From an uncultured Rhodopila sp. (GTDB lineage Bacteria; Pseudomonadota; Alphaproteobacteria; Acetobacterales; Acetobacteraceae), in assembly GCA_903851415.1 (NCBI GenBank), contig CAINOE010000084.1, positions 1-64,000 of the forward strand: DNA of 64,000 bases, written 5' to 3'. The notes under the pieces were generated by a model. The model made no database searches. It was given only the letters and a program-made list of their open reading frames with translations, and had not been told where the DNA came from. Each line of letters starts with the position of its first letter. Positions within the stretch are counted from its first letter, which is position 1. The position numbers were made by a program, and so were the translations under genes. Below are positions 8,748 to 16,834 of this stretch, piece after piece.

Positions 8748-9816
8748 CCCGTTTGGTGGAAAGCCGCTTCACGGCGGTGACACCGGCATGCACCGCCACG
8801 CCGGCCAGAACGACTCCGGCGATGGTGCCGCCGATCCTGTCGGCGTTGGCTTCGACGCCGAACTGATTGATGGTGGTGAGGCGGTCGTAGAACGATTCCT
8901 TGTCCCAGAACCCGTCCTCCGAACAGCCGATGCAGCCGTGACCGGATTGGATGGGGAACGACACGCCGTTATTCCAACGCACTGTCGAGCAGGCGTTGTA
9001 GGTCGTCGGTCCCTTGCAGCCCATCTTGTACAGGCAATAGCCCTTGCGCGCGCCCTCATCGTCCCAGGCTTCGACGAACTGCCCGGCGTCGAAATGCGGG
9101 CGGCGATAGCATTTGTCGTGGATGCGCTGCGAATAGAACATTTTCGGCCGCCCCTGGCGGTCGAGTTCGGGCAGGCGCCCGAAGGTGACGATGTATGAAA
9201 TCACCCCGGTCATCACCTCCGCGATCGGAGGGCACCCCGGCACCTTTATGATCGGCTTGTCGAGGATAACCTTGTCGATCGGCACTGCATGCGTCGGGTT
9301 GGGCTTGGCGGCTTGCACGCAGCCCCAGGACGCACACGCGCCCCAGGCAACAACCGCGGACGCGTCGGCGGCCATATATTTCAGCTTTTCAACGAACGGC
9401 TTGCCGCCATCGATGCAGTACATGCCGTCTTCATTCAGCGGCGGATTGCCTTCCACCGCGAGAATGTATTGGCCCTTGTACTTTTCCTTGGTTTCTTCCA
9501 GGATCGCTTCGGCCTGGTGGCCGGCGGCGGCCATGATCGTATCGTCATAATCCAGCGAGATCATCGACAGGATGACATCCTTGACCAGCGGATGCGCCGA
9601 CCGGATGAAGCTTTCGGAACAACAGGTGCATTCCAGGCCATGCATCCAGATCACCGGGACGCGGGGCTTGGTTTCGAGCGCGTGGGCCATTTGAGTGGCG
9701 GCGGCGGGGCTGAGGCCGAGGCTGGCGGCGGTCAGGCTGCAGAACTTCACGAAGCTGCGGCGGGAGATCCCCTGCCGACGGATAACGTCGTAGAAGGTTT
9801 CGGTGGCTAAACCCAA
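8740..9816 (-). CDS. hupS: HupS, small (iron-sulfur) subunit of uptake hydrogenase
   Basis: This 358-aa Tat-exported small subunit has the twin-arginine motif SRRSFVK at residues 18-24. The cluster-binding motifs [35 protein letters not shown] and GHGCIGCSE follow, with a C-terminal membrane anchor. I chose the TTG at 9816 ([10 protein letters not shown]) because AGGGGGAA stands just upstream. This also gives exactly the same length and register as hupS2 ([10 protein letters not shown]). An ATG-like start at 9879 would lie on top of the promoter and is less likely. Confidence 0.95.
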   Translation of the reverse strand: MGLATETFYDVIRRQGISRRSFVKFCSLTAASLGLSPAAATQMAHALETKPRVPVIWMHGLECTCCSESFIRSAHPLVKDVILSMISLDYDDTIMAAAGHQAEAILEETKEKYKGQYILAVEGNPPLNEDGMYCIDGGKPFVEKLKYMAADASAVVAWGACASWGCVQAAKPNPTHAVPIDKVILDKPIIKVPGCPPIAEVMTGVISYIVTFGRLPELDRQGRPKMFYSQRIHDKCYRRPHFDAGQFVEAWDDEGARKGYCLYKMGCKGPTTYNACSTVRWNNGVSFPIQSGHGCIGCSEDGFWDKESFYDRLTTINQFGVEANADRIGGTIAGVVLAGVAVHAGVTAVKRLSTKRDE

Positions 9817-9872
9817 TGCTTCCCCCTGAACGATGCACGCTCGTTCGCTTGTCGTGTTGTCTCTGAGAGGAA

Positions 9873-9890
9873 ATAGCAAGGTTCATGCCG
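9873..9890 (-). promoter_or_regulatory. Sigma-54-type promoter of hupSLC...
   Basis: Read on the minus strand the sequence is CGGCATGAACCTTGCTAT. This has the -24 GG and -12 GC separated by exactly 10 bases, close to the consensus TGGCACG-N4-TTGC. Transcription would start near 9864, about 48 nt before the hupS start. A block just upstream (GGCGCCAGTGCAAAA on the plus strand) is shared with the hupS2 promoter. Confidence 0.6.
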
Positions 9891-10119
9891 GGGCGCCAGT
9901 GCAAAAGCGCTTCGAAAAGACCCGCATTTCAAGGCTATAGCCGGGCGGCGATGGGCCTTTCCGGAGCACGGGATTGTCGGAAACACCACATCAGTGTAAG
10001 CAATCCGACGATAAGTGTTGCACCTTCGGGTGCCGGTGCAAGGCGGGCCGAACGACCCGGAACCGGCACCGCCCTCTCCCGGTCATGGTCAGCCTCCCGG
10101 AGGAGAGGGGGGCAGACCA

Positions 10120-10163
10120 GATGGAACGCCTCCACCACCCGCACGCCCGAACCCCTCATCCGC
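10120..10163 (-). pseudogene. Fossil of a second hupD
   Basis: On the minus strand 44 bp align with hupD codons for ADEGFGVRAVEAFH. There is one extra G that shifts the frame (ADEGFG, then VRVVEAFH in the next frame). The first 14 codons and everything after about codon 30 are gone. It begins 13 bp after the hupC2 stop, the place hupD has in the intact operon. The rest of 9891-10119 has no gene; it holds the conserved promoter-upstream block and otherwise nothing I recognise. Confidence 0.7.
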
Positions 10164-10176
10164 GCATTGAGCAGTG

Positions 10177-10944
10177 CTAAACCTCCCGGTCGTCGCGGAA
10201 CTGGCGCTCGCCGGAGAACATGGTGGAGATCATGGTCTGCCGGCTCATGATGTCCTCGCGCAGCCCGGCGTAGACATGGATGATAATGAACGTGACGATG
10301 ACCCACATGCCCAGGCGGTGTAAGGTATGCACGTCCTGACTGTTGGGAAACAACAGAAACACCCAACCGAAAACCTTGGCCTGCCAACTGTCCGCGCCTT
10401 CCCCCTGAGAGTAGAGCGCAAAGCCGGTCACGATCATCGCCACGGAGAAGAACGTGAACATCGTTACCATCGAGATTTGAGCCAGCGGGTTATGGCCGAT
10501 GTATTTCTTCGGCTCCTCTTCCAGGAACGCATACCAGCGCGCTTCGTGGATCACGCCGCGCCACCATTTCTTGCTCCACAACGGCAGATAGAAGATCCGG
10601 CGCGCATGGTGGTTGCCGACGAAGCCCCAATAGAGACGCAGCAGAAAGCCAATGGCCATCACGTACGCCGCGGTGAAATGGGTGAAGCGGATATAGCCCA
10701 TCAGGAAATGATCGGAGGCTTCGCCCGGCACGTTGAACAAAGGCCTGCCAATCAGGAAGCCCGTTGCGACCAGAACCATGACCGCCAGCGCATTCACCCA
10801 GTGCCACACGCGGACTGGCGCCTCATAGACGTAAACCGTCGAGCGGGTGATCACCATTTCGCCGTTCAGGTCGCCGCCCAGATCGGCGACGCCCGGGATG
10901 ATCTGTTCCTGGAATCGGAATGGATAAGAGGTTGAATCAGGCAC
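10177..10944 (-). CDS. HupC2, second cytochrome b subunit
   Basis: This 255-aa protein is a close paralogue of HupC with the same four membrane segments and haem histidines (WHWVNAL, FTHFTAAY, HTLHRLGMW, IIIHVYAG). I chose the GTG at 10944 (MPDSTSYPFRFQEQ) because GGAGGA lies 6 nt upstream. The frame stays open further upstream only because the hupL scar happens to be in the same frame. Its histidines and length are preserved, so it may still be functional, perhaps with HupS2 or as a second anchor for HupSL. Confidence 0.9.
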   Translation of the reverse strand: MPDSTSYPFRFQEQIIPGVADLGGDLNGEMVITRSTVYVYEAPVRVWHWVNALAVMVLVATGFLIGRPLFNVPGEASDHFLMGYIRFTHFTAAYVMAIGFLLRLYWGFVGNHHARRIFYLPLWSKKWWRGVIHEARWYAFLEEEPKKYIGHNPLAQISMVTMFTFFSVAMIVTGFALYSQGEGADSWQAKVFGWVFLLFPNSQDVHTLHRLGMWVIVTFIIIHVYAGLREDIMSRQTMISTMFSGERQFRDDREV

Positions 10945-10959
10945 GGCGAGTCCTCCCTG

Positions 10960-11056
10960 GCAATTCATAACGCCGGCCGAGTCCCGGCGAACCGGCGACA
11001 CGACTTCCTTGAAGCAAAGGCACGGGCCGAAAGAGCGGATCGTCCGCGTTATTCAT
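10960..11056 (-). pseudogene. Scar of a deleted second hupL
   Basis: Directly after hupS2 the sequence keeps the first three hupL codons (ATG AAT AAC) overlapping the hupS2 stop. It then jumps to sequence aligning with the last 28 codons of hupL. Translated, it gives RTIRSFGPCLCFKEVVSP, against [19 protein letters not shown] in HupL. About 570 codons are missing, and the nickel motif DPCLAC is changed to GPCLCF. The scar therefore no longer encodes a large subunit. Confidence 0.85.
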
Positions 11057-12125
11057 CCCGCTTGGTGGACATCCGCTTCACGACGGTGACTCCGGCATGC
11101 ACCGCCACGCCCGCAAGGACGACACCGGCGATGGTACCGCCTATTTGGTCGGCGTTGGCCTCGATGCCGAACTGGTTGATCGTGGTCAGGCGGTCGTAGA
11201 ACGTTCCCTTGTCCCAGAATCCGTCCTCCGAACAGCCGATGCAGCCGTGGCCGGACTGGATCGGGAACGACACGCCGTTGTTCCACCGCACCGTGGAGCA
11301 GGCGTTGTAGGTCGTCGGCCCCTTGCAGCCCATTTTGTACAGGCAATGACCCTTGCGCGCGCCCTCATCGTCCCAGGCTTCGACGAACTGTCCGGCGTCG
11401 AAATGCGGGCGTCGGTAGCATTTGTCGTGGATGCGCTGGGAATAGAACATTTTCGGCCGACCCTGGCGGTCGAGTTCGGGCAGCCGGCCAAATGTGGTTA
11501 TGTAGGTGATAACCCCTGTCATCACCTCGGCAATTGGAGGGCACCCCGGCACCTTGATGATCGGCTTGTCGAGAATGACCTTGTCGATCGGCACGGCCTG
11601 CGTCGGGTTCGGCTTGGCGGCCTGCACGCAGCCCCAGGATGCGCAGGCGCCCCAGGCGACAACCGCCGAGGCGTCGGCCGCCATCCATTTCAGTTTTTCG
11701 ACGAACGGCCTGCCGCCGTCGATGCAGTACATGCCATCCTCATTCAGCGGCGCATTGCCCTCGACGGCCAGAATGTATTGGCCCTTGTACTTTTCCTTGG
11801 TTTCTTCCAGGATCGCTTCGGCCTGATGGCCGGCGGCGGCCATGATGGTGTCGTCGTAGTCCAGCGATACCATCGACAGGATGACGTCCTTGACCAGCGG
11901 ATGCGCGGATCGGATGAAGCTTTCGGAACAACAGGTGCATTCCAGCCCGTGCATCCAGATCACCGGCGTCCGGGGCCTGGTTTCCAGCGCATGTGCCATT
12001 TCGCTGGCGGCGGCGGAACCAAGGCCGAGGCTCGCGGCGGTCAGGCTGCAGAACTTCACGAAGCTGCGGCGGGATATACCCTGCCGACGGATAACGTCAT
12101 AGAATGTTTCGGTACCCACAGCCAT
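11049..12125 (-). CDS. HupS2, second hydrogenase small subunit without its own HupL
   Basis: This 358-aa protein is nearly identical to HupS. The Tat motif SRRSFVK, all cluster cysteines ([43 protein letters not shown]) and the C-terminal anchor are kept. The substitutions I see are conservative (for example NPP to NAP, YMAAD to WMAAD), which suggests it is still under selection. The start ATG at 12125 follows GGGGGGAAA. It is transcribed towards hupC2 from its own sigma-54-type promoter, and read-through could reach the main operon. Confidence 0.95.
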   Translation of the reverse strand: MAVGTETFYDVIRRQGISRRSFVKFCSLTAASLGLGSAAASEMAHALETRPRTPVIWMHGLECTCCSESFIRSAHPLVKDVILSMVSLDYDDTIMAAAGHQAEAILEETKEKYKGQYILAVEGNAPLNEDGMYCIDGGRPFVEKLKWMAADASAVVAWGACASWGCVQAAKPNPTQAVPIDKVILDKPIIKVPGCPPIAEVMTGVITYITTFGRLPELDRQGRPKMFYSQRIHDKCYRRPHFDAGQFVEAWDDEGARKGHCLYKMGCKGPTTYNACSTVRWNNGVSFPIQSGHGCIGCSEDGFWDKGTFYDRLTTINQFGIEANADQIGGTIAGVVLAGVAVHAGVTVVKRMSTKRDE

Positions 12126-12180
12126 TTTCCCCCCGAGGGAATGCGCCTTTGTTCGCATTTAATTTTTTAGCTAGGAGCAA

Positions 12181-12199
12181 TTTAGCAAGAATAGTCCCG
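12181..12199 (-). promoter_or_regulatory. Sigma-54-type promoter of hupS2
   Basis: The minus strand reads CGGGACTATTCTTGCTAAA, with GG and GC separated by 10 bases and a TTGCTA -12 element. Its distance to the hupS2 start matches the hupS promoter (about 48 nt from the predicted start site). The shared block GGCGCCAGTGCAAAA stands just upstream (12200-12214 on the plus strand). Confidence 0.55.
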
Positions 12200-12366
12200 C
12201 GGCGCCAGTGCAAAATGGGTTCGAAAAAATTATTCTCCGGACGTTTCAGGCGGCCGGCTGTCCGGCAAGCCGTACATGTGGGAAATACAAACTCGGTGTG
12301 GGATGCGATGATGCATGTTAAATGCTTTTGGTGTGCTTTCCGAACATCGCAGGACACGCCCGCCGC

Positions 12367-13254
12367 ATGAATCTCAAGCAACTCGAATACTTTGTGCAGG
12401 TTGCCGAGATCGGCAGCTTCAGTAAAGCCGCCAGTGTTATCGATATCGCGCAGCCGGCGCTCAGCCGGCATGTGCGCAGCCTGGAAACCGAACTCAACAC
12501 CTACCTGTTCGTCCGCAATGGACGCGGCGTCGCGCTGACCGAAGCGGGCAAGCGCCTGTTCGACCACAGCGTGGCGATCCTGCGGCTGATCGAGCAGGCC
12601 CGCGAGGACTTGGGCGCATCCCGGGACGAACCCTCCGGGCAGGTCACCATCGCCCTGCCGCCAAGCGCCGGCCGGCAGCTGACCGTCGCCCTGGTTGAAG
12701 GCTTCAAGACCCGCTTCCCCGCCGCGCGGCTCGCCATCGTCGAGGGCCTGTCCACCCACATCGTCGAATGGGTCACCACTGGCCGGGTCGATGTCGGTCT
12801 GATCTACAACCCGGAGGCGCAGCCGGGCCTGGAGATCACGCCGTTGCTGCAGGAACCCCTCGGCCTTGTCGGCCCGGCCGGCGAGGGGGCCTCCGGCGCG
12901 CCGCTGCCGATGCGGGAGATATCAGGCTACAAGCTGATCGTGCCGGAGCGGTTCCATGCGATCCGCCGCCTGCTGGAAACCCGCGCGGCGCTCGCCGGCA
13001 TCAGGCTCGACATCGCCTGGGAGGTGTCGAGCGTGCCATCAATCATTGACCTGGTGTGTGCGGGCTACGGCCACGCGGTGCTCAGCGCCAGCGGCGTGGC
13101 CGCCTCGGCCCGCGCCGCGGAGCTTGCGTTCCGCCCGATCGTGGACCCGGCGCTGGTGACCGTGCTGTGCGTGGCGGTCTCCGCGACCAAGCGGCCGACG
13201 CCTCTGGCGCAACAGGTCATACGGCTGGTGACGGAGTTGGTGTCGCAGCTTTGA
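12367..13254 (+). CDS. LysR-family transcription regulator (Nac/Cbl-like), divergent from hupS2
   Basis: This 295-aa LysR regulator has an N-terminal winged helix-turn-helix (MNLKQLEYFVQVAEIGSFSKAASVIDIAQPALSRHVRSLE) and a C-terminal substrate-binding domain. The start is placed at MNLKQLEYF (12367); an upstream ATG at 12322 would add 15 residues with no family match. It is transcribed away from hupS2, with 241 bp between the two starts. LysR proteins often act on divergent neighbours, so it may influence hupS2, but the sigma-54-type promoter would need a different kind of activator. Confidence 0.9.
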   Translation: MNLKQLEYFVQVAEIGSFSKAASVIDIAQPALSRHVRSLETELNTYLFVRNGRGVALTEAGKRLFDHSVAILRLIEQAREDLGASRDEPSGQVTIALPPSAGRQLTVALVEGFKTRFPAARLAIVEGLSTHIVEWVTTGRVDVGLIYNPEAQPGLEITPLLQEPLGLVGPAGEGASGAPLPMREISGYKLIVPERFHAIRRLLETRAALAGIRLDIAWEVSSVPSIIDLVCAGYGHAVLSASGVAASARAAELAFRPIVDPALVTVLCVAVSATKRPTPLAQQVIRLVTELVSQL

Positions 13255-13379
13255 CGGTCATGGCAAACCGGCCGAATCCGGTGTTTCAGGGCGAAACGCA
13301 CTCACCATTGAACCAAACCGGGTTCAGAGCCACATTGCGGGCGCTAAGGTCGCTTTCCTGACCTGGAGGGGATACCTCA

Positions 13380-14234
13380 ATGACGAACGAAGAACGCGAC
13401 ATCATCTCCCAGTTCATCGCCCGTGTCGGCGGCGGGTCGCCGCAATCCGGCTTCGCGACCGGCTCGGTGCCGGCAACGCAGCCGGCGCTGCCGCCGGTAG
13501 ACCGGGACGCCGATGCCTTCATCGGCCAGGCGTTCACGCAGTATCCGGAGGCCCGTTACCGCATCACCCAGCTTGCCTTCGTGCAGGAGCATGCGCTGGT
13601 CGAAGCGCAGAACCGCATCAAGCGCCTGGAATGGGAGCTGCAGCAGGCCCAGCAGGCGGTGCAACAGGCGCAGGCGGCAGCCCGGCAGGGCGGCGGGGCT
13701 CCCTCCGGTGGAGGCGGTTTCTTCAGCGGCCTGTTCGGCGGCGGGCGGCAGCAGCAGGCGGGACCGCCTCCCGGAGCCGGCCCGTGGAACCAGGGCGGAC
13801 AGCCGCAGCAAGGATATTATCCGCAATCGGCGCCGCCTCCGCCGCAGTATCCGCCGAATTACCAACAGGGCGTGTTTCAGCGCCAGGGCTCCGGCTTCCT
13901 CGGTTCGGCCTTGACCACGGCGGCGGGCGTCGCCGGCGGCGTCGTGGCCGGCAACGCGCTCATGAGCCTGTTCTCCCCGCATCAGAGCAGCTTTGGCGGC
14001 GGCGGGTTCGGCGGCGGGGCGGCGAGCCCGTGGGCGACTCCGGCGCCGGATCAGGGCTACGCCGATACCGGAAGCTGGGACCAGGGCGGCGGCGCCGCGC
14101 CGGTGGCCAACCAGGACTACGTTGACAACGGCACCTGGGACCAGCCCAGCCAGCCGGACAACTCGTCGTGGTCGGATAACGGCGGCGGAAGCTGGGATAG
14201 CGGCGGTGGTGGCGGTTCCGACGATACGTTCTAG
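13380..14234 (+). CDS. DUF2076 family protein
   Basis: This 284-aa protein starts MTNEERDIISQFIARV and contains the DUF2076 core PPVDRDADAFIGQAFTQYPEARYRITQLAFVQEHALVEAQNRIKRLEWEL (residues about 40-88), followed by a short coiled coil. The remaining two thirds are low complexity, rich in Gly, Gln, Pro and Ser with repeated Trp-Asp units (SWDQGG, TWDQ, SWSDNG, SWDSGG). It is preceded by GGAGGGGA. The family is described as periplasmic or surface related, but I see no signal peptide. Function unknown. Confidence 0.88.
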   Translation: MTNEERDIISQFIARVGGGSPQSGFATGSVPATQPALPPVDRDADAFIGQAFTQYPEARYRITQLAFVQEHALVEAQNRIKRLEWELQQAQQAVQQAQAAARQGGGAPSGGGGFFSGLFGGGRQQQAGPPPGAGPWNQGGQPQQGYYPQSAPPPPQYPPNYQQGVFQRQGSGFLGSALTTAAGVAGGVVAGNALMSLFSPHQSSFGGGGFGGGAASPWATPAPDQGYADTGSWDQGGGAAPVANQDYVDNGTWDQPSQPDNSSWSDNGGGSWDSGGGGGSDDTF

Positions 14235-14246
14235 CCAGATCTGAAC

Positions 14247-14275
14247 ATGGCCCGGCATCGCCCGGGCCATTTTTT
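14247..14275 (+). terminator. Rho-independent terminator after the DUF2076 gene
   Basis: The stem ATGGCCCGG / CCGGGCCAT with a 6-nt loop is followed by six T, starting 12 bp after the stop codon. Confidence 0.8.
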
Positions 14276-14292
14276 CATGCTGCTCCGGACGT

Positions 14293-14375
14293 AAAAAAAC
14301 GGCGGTGCCCGAAAGCACCGCCGAAGTTTAGGGAGGAAACGTCCAAGAAAGCAGTGCGCCTAAGCGCGGTCTGCG
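14293..14375 (-). ncRNA. Small RNA 1 with anti-Shine-Dalgarno motif (alpha-r8/MmgR-like)
   Basis: Read on the minus strand, a candidate promoter TTGCAT-N17-CATTCT is followed about 7 nt later by a transcript of roughly 83 nt. The transcript carries GGACGTTTCCTCCC and ends in a strong GC hairpin (14300-14323) plus seven T. The pyrimidine-rich TTTCCTCCC complements ribosome binding sites. The layout (single-stranded CCTCC motif, terminal hairpin, about 80 nt) resembles the alphaproteobacterial alpha-r8/MmgR family, which controls phasin and storage genes. The family name is from memory and needs a covariance search. Confidence 0.65.
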
Positions 14376-14461
14376 AGAGGGAGAATGGCCTTCGCGATCG
14401 CGGCATGCAAGCGTTTTTTGCTGCACCGCACAATTTTTTGAGTCCTGTGACATCCGGACGC

Positions 14462-14543
14462 AAAAAAACGGCGGCGCCCGAAGGCACCGCCGAAGTTTAG
14501 GGAGGAAACGTCCAAGAAAGCAGCACGCCAACGGCGCAGACTG
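14462..14543 (-). ncRNA. Small RNA 2, tandem homologue of small RNA 1
   Basis: This second copy lies about 170 bp upstream on the same strand. A promoter TTGAAT-N17-CACTAT, the same CTGCTTTCTTGGACGTTTCC core and the same terminator type (hairpin 14469-14492, then seven T) define it. The 3-prime 55 nt are nearly identical to copy 1, while the 5-prime parts and the spacing sequence differ. The separate promoters suggest different regulation of two RNAs with a shared target motif. Confidence 0.65.
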
Positions 14544-14700
14544 CTGCCTAAATAGTGACCTGTGCAGGTGCAGCATTCAAGAGATTTCCGCCGAGGCGCA
14601 TCGTATATAAGCAATCTCGGGTGTTCCTGTTGCCGATCCGCCACATCGGACCTTTCCGGGGCGTCATAGGCCGGCTTGTCGGGGCCAAGACGACCCGAAC

Positions 14701-15474
14701 TTACGGCACGTCCACCCGAGTCGCCCGCGACAGCGCGACGACCGAGCCCAGGCTGCTGGCCATGTCGGTCGGAATCAGCACCGTCGTTCCCCGCTCCTTG
14801 TTCATCTCATACAGCAGGTTCATCTGCCGCAGTTTCAGCGCGTTCGGGTCGGTGCCATACAGCTTGGCCGCGTCCAGGATCTGCTCGGCGATCGCCTTTT
14901 CGGCTGATGCCAGGGTTACCCGGGCGTCCTTTTCCCGCTCCGCCTGCGCCTGCCGGCTCATGGCGTCCTGCAATTCGCGGGGGATCGAGACGTCCTTGAT
15001 CTCCACGCTGCGGGCGGTGACGCCCCAGGTCGAGGTCTTGTCCGTGATCGTCCGGCGCAGTTGCTCGTCCGCGGTCTTGCGGTCGGACAGCAGCCTGGAC
15101 AGGTCGGTCGCGCCGATCATCTCGCGCAGGCTGGTCTGGGCGACCTGCTCGATGGCCTGCTGGTAGTCGGCGATTCGCACCGCGGCGGTTTCGGCGTTCT
15201 CGACCTGCCAGAACACGATCGCATCCACCCCGACGGCGACGGTATCGCGGGTCAAAGCTTGTTCGGCGGTGATGACCGTGGTGCGGATGCGCAGATCGAT
15301 GACCTGGGCGACCGCGTCGATGACCGGGAAGACCAGGTAGAGGCCGGGACCGGCCACATGGTCGAACCGGCCGAGGCGCAGGATGACCGCGCGTTGCCAT
15401 TCGGAGGCGATCCGGATGGAGCGTGCCAGGATGATCAGCACGATGACGGCAATGACGGCGAACGCGATACCCAT
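14701..15474 (-). CDS. Slipin / SPFH (band 7) membrane protein
   Basis: This 257-aa protein has one N-terminal transmembrane helix (MGIAFAVIAVIVLIILA), then a band-7 domain (SEWQRAVILRLGRFDHVAGPGLYLVFPVIDAVAQVIDLRIRTT) and a C-terminal coiled coil (QAQAEREKDARVTLASAEKAIAEQIL). Slipins organise membrane microdomains. The start at 15474 puts the helix at the N-terminus; the longer upstream frame adds only unconserved sequence. No NfeD partner is adjacent, although many slipins have one. Confidence 0.9.
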   Translation of the reverse strand: MGIAFAVIAVIVLIILARSIRIASEWQRAVILRLGRFDHVAGPGLYLVFPVIDAVAQVIDLRIRTTVITAEQALTRDTVAVGVDAIVFWQVENAETAAVRIADYQQAIEQVAQTSLREMIGATDLSRLLSDRKTADEQLRRTITDKTSTWGVTARSVEIKDVSIPRELQDAMSRQAQAEREKDARVTLASAEKAIAEQILDAAKLYGTDPNALKLRQMNLLYEMNKERGTTVLIPTDMASSLGSVVALSRATRVDVP

Positions 15475-15693
15475 GGGTAGTCTCCGGCTGGTGGTGGCCG
15501 GTGTATAAGCCGATCCCCCGCGCGCGGGCGTTTGTTTTGTCATGACAATAACGGCGCTCCCGATGGGGCGGCCACCGCCTGCGCCACGGCGTACCGCCGG
15601 TGTAAAGCTTATAGAGTCATTGGGTAGCGGTTGCAGACCCGGGCTGCCTCGGCCAGTCTCGATAGCCATGCCCGTCTGGCCGAGGAAGCGAAC

Positions 15694-16107
15694 ATGAATG
15701 ATTCAGGCACCAAAATCAGACAGATAAACCCGCCCGAACTTGGCGCCCCGCCAGGCTATTCGCAGGTGGTCGAAGTGCGCGCCGGCCGGATCGTTTTCAT
15801 CGCGGGGCAGACGGCGCTCGATCAAGACGGCGAACTGGTCGGCAGGGGTGATTTTGCCGCCCAGGTCGAGCAGGTTTTTCGGAACCTCGGCTGTGCTCTC
15901 CGATCGGTCGGGTGCACGGCCGGTAACCTGGTCAAGCTGACCGTGTTTCTACGGGACATGGATAGTCTGTCGTCGTATCGAGAGGCGCGAAACCGGTTCT
16001 TTGCGACGACCTCCCCACCGGCCGCGCCCGCGGTGACGCTGGTCGAAGTCTCAAAGCTATACGGCCCGGATTTCCTCATCGAAATTGAGGCTGTCGCGGC
16101 GGCCTGA
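15694..16107 (+). CDS. RidA family (YjgF/YER057c/UK114) protein
   Basis: This 137-aa protein shows the RidA fold pattern: VFIAGQTALDQDGELVGRGDFAAQVEQVFRNLGCAL, then VKLTVFLRDMDSLSSYREARNRFF and the C-terminal PAVTLVEVSKLYGPDFLIEIEAVA. RidA proteins hydrolyse reactive enamines and imines. Instead of the catalytic Arg in the usual 'R-(A/T)' context I see PAAPAVTLVEVSKL, so this may belong to a subgroup without deaminase activity. The start ATG is at 15694, after a GAGGAAG. Confidence 0.85.
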   Translation: MNDSGTKIRQINPPELGAPPGYSQVVEVRAGRIVFIAGQTALDQDGELVGRGDFAAQVEQVFRNLGCALRSVGCTAGNLVKLTVFLRDMDSLSSYREARNRFFATTSPPAAPAVTLVEVSKLYGPDFLIEIEAVAAA

Positions 16108-16234
16108 CGGAAGGCAATCGGTTCGAACGCGGCGGCCGCGCCGGGCGAGCCGCCGAAACCGAGGGCGCCGGAGTCCCCCGGTCCCGGCCTGCGGCCGCCG
16201 TCACCCGGGTGCGTGCGACCCCGTCTCGCCGGTG

Positions 16235-16567
16235 TTACGAACCGGGCGCGCGGTAATGCACACCACCGTTCTTGACCTGCCGCATCGCGGCCTGTGCCTC
16301 CTCCGCGGTCAGCAGCGGCGTGGTCTCGAAACGGGCGAACGCGCCACTGGACGCGGCTTTCAATGAGAACGCCGCGGCCGAGCCATTGTCGGGAAACTCG
16401 CAGATCCCCAGTCCATCGTACTCGCCGAACGAGAAGTAGTAGCACAGCAATGTGCCGCCGAAGCCTTCCACCACTTCGCGGGCGGGACCCGTGCGGTCCT
16501 GCGGCGTCTCGGTCAGCGCCTTGGTGGATATGTCTTTCCACTGCCAACGGTAAAGGTAGTGCGACAT
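16235..16567 (-). CDS. GYD domain protein
   Basis: This 110-aa protein starts MSHYLYRWQW and contains the GYD-like region (TGPAREVVEGFGGTLLCYYFSFGEYDGLGICEFPDN), a dimeric alpha-beta barrel family. The start at 16567 follows GGAGGAAATC. The function of the family is not established. It stands alone, convergent with the RidA gene. Confidence 0.8.
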   Translation of the reverse strand: MSHYLYRWQWKDISTKALTETPQDRTGPAREVVEGFGGTLLCYYFSFGEYDGLGICEFPDNGSAAAFSLKAASSGAFARFETTPLLTAEEAQAAMRQVKNGGVHYRAPGS

Positions 16568-16834
16568 GATTTCCTCCATTTGTCTTCGCTCGTTGAATGT
16601 TTGGTCGCCGGCGCTCCGTGTTTGGTCCTATATTGCCCGGATGCCCGGACCGTCCGTCCGTCCATCCGGCGGGGCAAATATCCGCCACCTCGTGGCGCTT
16701 TACAACGTTGGGCCCTTTTCAACGTTGGGTTGGACAGGTCGGCTGGCTATGACGGGGAGCACCGGGCCGCCGGTCCGGCAGCGCCTCGTGGCACGGATGG
16801 CGCTCCGGCCGAAGCTTATGTATGAACCGTTGCG

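Noticed and set aside
9817-9879. An upstream start for hupS giving 379 residues
   Set aside because: It would begin at the sigma-54-type promoter, and the extension has no counterpart in hupS2; the TTG at 9816 gives equal lengths for both copies.
13600-14234. Gly/Gln/Pro/Ser-rich tract in the DUF2076 protein, considered as a possible CRISPR-like or minisatellite repeat
   Set aside because: The DNA units vary in length and sequence; this is low-complexity coding sequence.
14655-14697. A partial match to the palindromic repeat family upstream of the small RNAs
   Set aside because: Only one half (GTCATAGGCCGGCTTGTCGGGGCC) is recognisable and no pairing arm was found, so I did not list it as a repeat.
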